A stretch of 64,000 nt of DNA from Deinococcus planocerae (GTDB lineage Bacteria; Deinococcota; Deinococci; Deinococcales; Deinococcaceae): NCBI RefSeq assembly GCF_002869765.1, contig NZ_PNOR01000023.1:8437-72436 (forward strand), in the 5' to 3' direction. The notes under the pieces were generated by a model, which did not search any database, had not been told where the DNA came from, and worked only from the letters and a program-made list of their open reading frames with translations. The position numbers and the translations under genes are program-made. Below are positions 56,623 through 64,000 of this stretch, piece after piece. Every line of letters starts with the position of its first letter. Within the stretch, counting starts at the first letter, position 1.

Positions 56623-57621
56623 ATGTTGGAAGGCGTTCTGAACCGTCTGGGCGAGTACGGCAACCCGCTGCCGCGCTTCGCGGCGCCCCGCTGCCTGCTC
56701 GAACGTCAGGCGGTCGGAGGGTGCGACGCCTGCCACACCACCTGCCCCCACGGCGCGATTCAGCTCGGCCCCCTGGGGAACAGCATCCAGATCGACCCCG
56801 CCCTCTGCACGGGCTGCGGCCTGTGCGTGCAGGTCTGCCCCTCGGGTGCCCTGGAGTACGACCTGACCCCCACCCTTCAGACGGTGCGCGACGCGGGGCA
56901 GGCCGGGGAGGCCACCCTCACGTGCTCGCAAAGCGGCGCGGGTGGCCCCACCCTGCCCTGCCTGGGCCGCGTGACCCCCGCCGTGGTCGCCGCCGCCGGG
57001 GCCTGGGGCACGCCCCTGACCCTAATTCACGGTGGGTGCTCCGTCTGCCCGGTCGGTGCCCCCGACGTACCGGGGCGGGTAGAACGGGTGGTCGAGGAGG
57101 CCAACCACCTGCGTGAGGCGACCGGGCGGCCCGCCGAGGCCACCGTGCGCCCCGCCACCCCGGAGGACCAGGATCGGGCCGTGCGCGTCTCGCGCCGCGG
57201 AGCCTTCGCCACCTTCCTGCGCGCGGGGCGGCAGCAGGTCGCCCAGGCCATCCCCGAGCGGCCCCTCCCCTTCGTGGACTGGAGCGTCCCGGGGGAGCGC
57301 ACCCCCGAGGAGTGGCGCTGGCGCGCCCGGTCCCTCAAGCCCGACCCCGCCCCCGACGCGGGTGTCTTCTGGCCCGCGCCGTTGGTGGACGACTCCTGCA
57401 TCGACTGCCCGGTGTGCTCGAATGTCTGCCCTACCGAGGCGATCACCCGCGAACTCAAGCCGGAAGGCGGCGTGCGGCTCCTCCTCAACCTCTCCGCCTG
57501 CACGGGCTGCATGGCCTGCGTGCGCTCCTGCCCGCCGGACGCGATGCACCCGCAGGAAGAATGGCTCCCCGCCGCCTTCCACGCGCCGATCCTGATTCGG
57601 GAGAGCGACTCGGTGATGTAG
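56623..57621 (+). CDS. Four-cluster ferredoxin-type 4Fe-4S protein
   Basis: A 332-residue protein with cysteine-rich ends. The N-terminal half has CDACHTTCPHGAI followed by CTGCGLCVQVCPSGAL. The C-terminal half repeats the theme with CIDCPVCSNVCPTEAI and CTGCMACVRSCPPDAM. Two extra cysteines lie in HGGCSVCPVG. It has space for four [4Fe-4S] clusters and resembles bacterial-type electron-transfer subunits. No membrane segment and no redox partner gene adjacent, so the donor and acceptor are unknown. Confidence 0.85.
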   Translation: MLEGVLNRLGEYGNPLPRFAAPRCLLERQAVGGCDACHTTCPHGAIQLGPLGNSIQIDPALCTGCGLCVQVCPSGALEYDLTPTLQTVRDAGQAGEATLTCSQSGAGGPTLPCLGRVTPAVVAAAGAWGTPLTLIHGGCSVCPVGAPDVPGRVERVVEEANHLREATGRPAEATVRPATPEDQDRAVRVSRRGAFATFLRAGRQQVAQAIPERPLPFVDWSVPGERTPEEWRWRARSLKPDPAPDAGVFWPAPLVDDSCIDCPVCSNVCPTEAITRELKPEGGVRLLLNLSACTGCMACVRSCPPDAMHPQEEWLPAAFHAPILIRESDSVM

Positions 57622-57720
57622 GGAAGTGCGTGAGGAGAGATGGGGCTTGGGGTGTGGAGGGGCGTTGGGGGGCGCTTGCGGTCACCCCCTCCCAGCCTCC
57701 CCCCTCAAGGGGGAGGAGTT
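57622..57720. other. Gap after the ferredoxin-type gene, G-rich
   Basis: No gene. Contains GGTCACCCCCTCC and an imperfect inverted repeat (CCCCCTC with AAGGGGGAGG) before the dispersed repeat; similar in order to the segment before copy 1. Confidence 0.4.
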
Positions 57721-57866
57721 AAAAGCGCTAAGAGCTTTCGCTTTTTAAAACGTCAATCTGGATGTCCCATCAGTGGCAGAGGGTGAACGCGCCAGGCCAC
57801 AACCACGTCGGCTCGCGCAGCGAGACGGTGGGCCCGCAGATGGGACGCGACAAGATCAAACCTTGC
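57721..57866. repeat. Dispersed ~145-bp intergenic repeat, copy 2
   Basis: Matches 10281-10425: A/T-rich palindromic start around AAGCGCTAAGAGCTTTCGCTT, then AAAACGTCAAT, TGGCAGAG, CTCGCGCAGCGAGACGGTGG and ACAAGATCA. It ends at CCTTGC in both copies. Direction is the same in both. Confidence 0.7.
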
Positions 57867-57925
57867 GTTCAGAAAAACCCGACCCCCCACGCCCTCCCTC
57901 TGTACCTGCCCAGCGCAGCGCCGCT

Positions 57926-57952
57926 CCCCCTGCCCCCTCGGGGGGTAGGGGG
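57926..57952. repeat. G/C palindrome before the helicase gene
   Basis: CCCCCTGCCCCC and GGGGGGTAGGGGG arranged around TC, able to form a strong hairpin. The rest of 57867-58052 shows no gene. Confidence 0.5.
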
Positions 57953-58052
57953 CTGGGGGGTGGGGGCAAACCTTGGCAAGATACCCTGCCCCCCTCCACC
58001 ACCCCCACGCCGACCGTAACCCCTCTCCCCGCCCACCCCTTCCCACGCGTCC

Positions 58053-58058
58053 TACACT
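58053..58058 (+). promoter_or_regulatory. -10 box, leaderless start of MrfA-like helicase
   Basis: TACACT 7 nt before GTG 58066; supports the GTG start. Confidence 0.6.
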
Positions 58059-58065
58059 GAGACAC

Positions 58066-60693
<2,628 letters not shown>

Positions 60694-60700
60694 GCGGCGG

Positions 60701-60730
60701 TTGACCCTCCCGCGCGGGCGCGGCTATACT
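60701..60730 (+). promoter_or_regulatory. Promoter of tRNA-Gln
   Basis: TTGACC (60701-60706), 18-bp spacer, TATACT (60725-60730), about 30 bp before the tRNA. Confidence 0.75.
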
Positions 60731-60759
60731 CCACTCCGCCCGCCGTGCGGGTGAGCCGT

Positions 60760-60835
<76 letters not shown>

Positions 60836-60848
60836 AAAGGCAGGAAGA

Positions 60849-60884
60849 GGCGGAGTCCACCCCGGATTCCGCCGTCTTCTTTTT
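60849..60884 (+). terminator. Terminator of tRNA-Gln
   Basis: GGCGGAGTCC pairs with GGATTCCGCC (one G-U) and is followed by GTCTTCTTTTT. Confidence 0.85.
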
Positions 60885-61056
60885 CGGTGAGACGTGCCGC
60901 TGAGCCAGATGAAAACGGCGTCAGCCGTCCTCACGTCCAGTCAGGTGAGCTTCACCCGGAGTCAGGCGGGCGGGACTACGGTGGGTTCAGCCAGGCCACT
61001 GAAAATCCCGCGCCGGACGCTTCCGGCGCGGCGGTGGTCCCGACCGGAGGAATGCC

Positions 61057-61668
61057 ATGAAGAAGCCCGCCATCCTGACCGTCTTCGCCGCCGCCCTGCT
61101 TCTTCCCCTTGCCGCGCCCGCCCAGGCCACGCCCCGGCTGAGCACCCAGAGCATCATCGTCAACCCGGTGCCCACCACGCTCGCGGCGCAGGTGTGGGTG
61201 GACCGTGACCCCAGCGGCTCGTACACGCCCAATTACCGCATCGGCGACTCCATCCGCGTGTCGGTGCGCGTGAACGAGGACGCCTATGTCTACCTCTTCT
61301 CGGTCGACCCGAGCGGCAGCGTGGATCAGGTCCTCCCCAACCGTCTGGGGGGCGGCAACTACGTCCGCGCGGGTGAAATCCGCTCCTTCCCGCAGGCGGG
61401 CGACAGCTTCACGTACTCCGTGGGCGGCACCCCCGGCCTGAACAAGGTGCTCGTCGTCGCCAGCCGCCGCCAGCTCAACCTCTCGGAACTCAGCTCCTTC
61501 AAGGCGGGCGAGCCCTTCGCCACCGTCAAGCCCACCGTCAACTCCCCCCAGCGTCTCGCCCAGGCCCTGAGCATCGTGGTTAACCCCGTGACGCCCACCC
61601 CCACCCAGCCCTCCGTTCCTCAGCAGGACTGGATCAGCGACACCGCCACCTTCAACGCCACCTACTGA
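61057..61668 (+). CDS. Exported DUF4384-type protein
   Basis: A 203-residue secreted protein. Signal peptide MKKPAILTVFAAALLLPLAAPAQA. The mature part has YRIGDSIRVSVRVNEDAYVYLFSVDPSGSVDQVLPN, the core pattern of DUF4384, often found at the surface or with S-layer systems. The tail after VVNPVTPTPTQP is Pro/Thr-rich. GGAGG precedes ATG 61057. Free-standing. Role at the surface is inferred. Confidence 0.8.
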   Translation: MKKPAILTVFAAALLLPLAAPAQATPRLSTQSIIVNPVPTTLAAQVWVDRDPSGSYTPNYRIGDSIRVSVRVNEDAYVYLFSVDPSGSVDQVLPNRLGGGNYVRAGEIRSFPQAGDSFTYSVGGTPGLNKVLVVASRRQLNLSELSSFKAGEPFATVKPTVNSPQRLAQALSIVVNPVTPTPTQPSVPQQDWISDTATFNATY

Positions 61669-61715
61669 GCATCGAGACGACGGGGCGGGCATCCTCCGGG
61701 GTGCCCGTCCTTCGT

Positions 61716-62498
61716 TCAGCGGGTGAGGATGTAAAAAGCCCGTTCCCCCTCCCGCGCGAGGTCAGTGACGGCATAGCCCTGGGCCAGATACGTGCCCAGC
61801 ACCTCACGCAGGGCGTACCTCCAGGCGAGGCGGACGGGTTCGGACAGTGCCTCGGCGTGGACGGGGACTTCCGCGAGGAGACGCGGCCCGGCCAGATCGA
61901 GACGGGGACGACCCGGCCCTTCTCCTGCGCTCTCCAGCGCCACCTCTCCGTCAGGGGACGACGTGGCCTTCTCGGCGTGGGGCGCGGTCAGGTCCCACTC
62001 GATCATCAGACGGTCGGCGGGGAAGGCAGTCTCCCGGTTCTCTCCCAGCGCGTACCAGTCGGGGTGGTATCTGATCGCCCGCGCTCCCAGCTTCCCCAGG
62101 TTGAGCCGGGCGTTGCGTGTCACCAGGGGGTCGAAGGTCCAGGTCATCCGCGTCAACCCCTGCGCGAGCACCCTCTCCCGCTGCGCCAGCTTCAAGGCGA
62201 CGGCGGCCCCGCTGCCCCGCCACTCCGGGGCGACGGCGAGGAGGTGCGAGTGGTGCCAGAGCTGCCCGTCCCTCCACGCTGGAAAGCCGTAAGCGAGACC
62301 AAAGGGAACGGCACTTTCCTCGTCCCCAGCGGGATAGGCCCCCAACACGACCGCGCCCGTGTGCGTCCCGATGCGGAGCATGGTGGCAGGCAGCACCTCG
62401 CGGTCGGCGTAGCTCCACGCCCGCACCTGCACGTCCTCCAGCGCCCGCATCTCCCAGGGATCGGTCGCGTCCCGGATGACGAAGGAGCGTAGCGTCAA
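61716..62498 (-). CDS. GNAT acetyltransferase-type protein coupled to the racemase
   Basis: A 260-residue GNAT-fold protein. [21 protein letters not shown] is the CoA loop and [25 protein letters not shown] follows. Its TTG start at 62498 overlaps the racemase stop (TTGA), so the pair is co-translated. In Geobacillus a related pair of GNAT succinyltransferase and succinylamino acid racemase, plus a desuccinylase, turns D- into L-amino acids; the same role is inferred here. The third enzyme, an M20 hydrolase, is not adjacent. Confidence 0.85.
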   Translation of the reverse strand: MTLRSFVIRDATDPWEMRALEDVQVRAWSYADREVLPATMLRIGTHTGAVVLGAYPAGDEESAVPFGLAYGFPAWRDGQLWHHSHLLAVAPEWRGSGAAVALKLAQRERVLAQGLTRMTWTFDPLVTRNARLNLGKLGARAIRYHPDWYALGENRETAFPADRLMIEWDLTAPHAEKATSSPDGEVALESAGEGPGRPRLDLAGPRLLAEVPVHAEALSEPVRLAWRYALREVLGTYLAQGYAVTDLAREGERAFYILTR

Positions 62499-63604
62499 GC
62501 CCGGTGCTCCTCTTCCAACTCGGCCACCCGCGCGACGAATTCCCGGTTCAGCGTCACGCCGATGCCGGGACCCTGGGGAACGGGCATCAGACCATTTACC
62601 GCCTCCAGGGGCTCGTTCACCACGTCCGTCTCCCAGTAGCGGCTCGCGCTGCTCGTGTCCCCCGGCAGGGCAAAATTCGGCAGGGTCGAGAGGTGGACGT
62701 TGTGCGCGCGGCCCACGCCGCTCTCCAACATTCCGCCGCACCAGACGGGCGCCCCGAAGGCCTGCGCCACGTCGTGTACCCGCCGCGCCTCCGCGTGTCC
62801 GCCGACCCGCGAGACCTTGAGGTTGATCACGCGCCCCGCCCCGAGACTCAATCCCTTGCGGGCGTCGGCGGCACTCGTCACGCTCTCGTCGAGGCACAAC
62901 GGAGTGCGCAGGCGGCGCTGCAACTCGGCGTGGTCCACGAGGTCGTCCCAGGCGAGGGGCTGCTCGATGTAGGTCAGGTCGAACTCGTCCAGCGCCGCGA
63001 GCCGCCCCGAGTCCGCCAGCGTATAGGCGCTGTTCGCGTCCACGGTGAGGCGGATGTCGGGGAAAGCCTCCCGCGCGGCGCGCACGGGCTGCACGTCCCA
63101 GCCCGGCTTGATCTTGAGCTTGATGCGGCGGTAGCCCTGCTCCACGTGCCGCCGCACGACCTCCACCGTCGCCGCCTCGTCCGCCTGGATGCCCAGGCTC
63201 ACGCCCACCTCCACCTCGGTCTTGTGTCCGCCCAGCAGCGTCCCCAGCGGCGCGCCGAGGGTGCGCGCCCACAGGTCCCACGCGGCCATCTCCACCATCG
63301 CCCGCGCCATGCGGTTGCCCCGGAAGGTGCCCAGCGCCGCCTCCACCGCCTCCGGGTTGGCGAAGGTGCGGCCCAGGACGCGCGGCAAGAAGACCTCGCG
63401 CAGCAGATGCAGTGCCCCGGCGATGGTCTCCTCGCGGTACATCGGTGCGAATTCCATCGTCCCCTCGGCGAGGCCCTGCACTCCGTCCCCGTGGAGCACG
63501 AGCAGGGGAATCAGTTTCTCCGTCTGCACCCCGAAGCTCGTCTCGAAACGGAAGTTGAGCGGCAGGCGCACGAGCAGGAGTTCAGCGGCCTCGATTCGGA
63601 ACAT
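62495..63604 (-). CDS. N-acyl(succinyl)amino acid racemase / o-succinylbenzoate synthase family
   Basis: A 369-residue enolase-superfamily enzyme. The catalytic KxK is in RIKLKIKPG, metal ligands are in [17 protein letters not shown] and LDESV, and the second Lys base is in [10 protein letters not shown]. It closely resembles the remembered D. radiodurans N-acylamino acid racemase. No other men genes are here, so racemisation is favoured over menaquinone synthesis. ATG 63604 fits a CATACT box 6 nt upstream; a TTG at 63625, which matches the N-terminal residues of the D. radiodurans protein, is an alternative start. Confidence 0.92.
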   Translation of the reverse strand: MFRIEAAELLLVRLPLNFRFETSFGVQTEKLIPLLVLHGDGVQGLAEGTMEFAPMYREETIAGALHLLREVFLPRVLGRTFANPEAVEAALGTFRGNRMARAMVEMAAWDLWARTLGAPLGTLLGGHKTEVEVGVSLGIQADEAATVEVVRRHVEQGYRRIKLKIKPGWDVQPVRAAREAFPDIRLTVDANSAYTLADSGRLAALDEFDLTYIEQPLAWDDLVDHAELQRRLRTPLCLDESVTSAADARKGLSLGAGRVINLKVSRVGGHAEARRVHDVAQAFGAPVWCGGMLESGVGRAHNVHLSTLPNFALPGDTSSASRYWETDVVNEPLEAVNGLMPVPQGPGIGVTLNREFVARVAELEEEHRA

Positions 63605-63610
63605 GGCCTC

Positions 63611-63616
63611 AGTATG
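63611..63616 (-). promoter_or_regulatory. -10 box of the racemase/GNAT operon
   Basis: CATACT on the minus strand, 6 nt before ATG 63604. Confidence 0.4.
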
Positions 63617-63674
63617 CCCAGCCAAGCCCGCGGGGAGGCATGAACGCAGGAGGGCTGGTGGCTCAGGAAGGGAG

Positions 63675-63703
63675 TTGACAACTGCTAGGGGAGCGGGTAT
63701 CTT
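63675..63703 (+). promoter_or_regulatory. rRNA promoter
   Basis: -35 TTGACA (63675-63680), 17-bp spacer, -10 TATCTT (63698-63703). It is the best consensus promoter in the window and reads into the rRNA leader. Confidence 0.85.
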
Positions 63704-63892
63704 TTCTGAGCCTCAAGCGAGGTGGGACGCATGACAGGTGAAGAGAAGCGAGAGCAGGGCCACCCGACAGGGAGGTGCACGCGGTTCTCCGTGAGGAGGA
63801 CTCCAGACGTGTGAGGAGCTGAGGCTCCACAAGCCAAGCGCAAGCTTGGATTAACCATATCAACAGTGCCCGCGAGGGCAGTGCTGAACGAC
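63704..63892 (+). other. 16S rRNA 5' leader
   Basis: About 190 bp between promoter and mature 16S. It holds imperfect hairpins, such as CAAGCG/CGCAAGCTTG near 63837 and GTGCCCGCGAGGGCAGTGC near 63866, the latter near the expected RNase III processing stem. No ORF is supported. Confidence 0.6.

Positions 63893-64000
<108 letters not shown>

Noticed and set aside
63704..63892. Small ORFs in the rRNA leader
   Set aside because: They lie between a strong rRNA promoter and 16S, without ribosome binding sites.

Overview
The window looks like chromosomal DNA of a Deinococcus species. The reasons are the high G+C content, the very common arrangement of a TANNNT -10 box 5 to 11 nt before the start codon (leaderless transcription, known to be widespread in Deinococcus), a bacillithiol-type deacetylase, an enolase-superfamily N-acylamino acid racemase that closely resembles the remembered D. 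radiodurans enzyme, and many short operons joined by ATGA/GTGA/TTGA overlaps. Assignments rest on reading motifs and remembered family features; no search was run.

Layout. 1-5562 is the right end of a surface-polysaccharide cluster: two family-2 glycosyltransferases, the dTDP-rhamnose genes rfbB-rfbA-rfbC-rfbD with overlapping start and stop codons, and a tail-anchored unknown protein. Its last 116 bp overlap a convergent O-antigen ligase/polymerase-type gene. 6.7-12.4 kb holds tRNA-Glu, a phosphohexomutase, dihydrolipoamide dehydrogenase, a repeat-filled gap and a fused pseudouridine kinase/glycosidase. 12.5-15.2 kb has a CitE-like lyase, a VOC protein, small ORFs and a RIO kinase preceded by an in-frame leader ORF. 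15.5-23.9 kb carries a RecQ-family helicase, a lone NMT1-type binding protein, an Arg/Gly-rich repeat protein, an S9 peptidase and an M20 peptidase. 23.9-30.1 kb has a phosphotransferase, a BshB-like deacetylase, three consecutive double-GNAT genes, a COG1738 transporter and a QueF-like T-fold protein. 30.3-36.3 kb holds prepilin peptidase, rimO, a vapBC-type pair, minDE without minC, and rodA/ftsW. 36.3-43.4 kb is a run of small housekeeping and accessory operons (AraC-DinB, SDR, DUF429, YdeI, cupin, aldo-keto reductase, HIT, ABC exporter). 44-54 kb is a LacI-controlled sugar uptake operon next to a GH3 beta-glucosidase. 54-60.7 kb has XdhC-like, DUF454, hydrolase, ferredoxin-like and MrfA-like helicase genes. 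The right edge has tRNA-Gln, a DUF4384-type protein, a GNAT plus racemase pair, and the promoter and first ~108 nt of a 16S rRNA gene.

How the genes work together. The rfb genes make dTDP-L-rhamnose for the adjacent glycosyltransferases. LacI, binding protein, two permeases and a COG3408 glycosidase form one autoregulated catabolic unit with two visible palindromic operators. The racemase/GNAT pair matches the known succinyl-transfer route that converts D- to L-amino acids. The COG1738 transporter and T-fold protein suggest 7-deazaguanine salvage. No CRISPR array, prophage or intact insertion sequence was seen. The least explained items are the RIO-kinase leader ORF, the RGG-like repeat protein, the kinase/glycosidase fusion with an internal ribosome binding site, the triple double-GNAT operon and a 145-bp dispersed element present twice.
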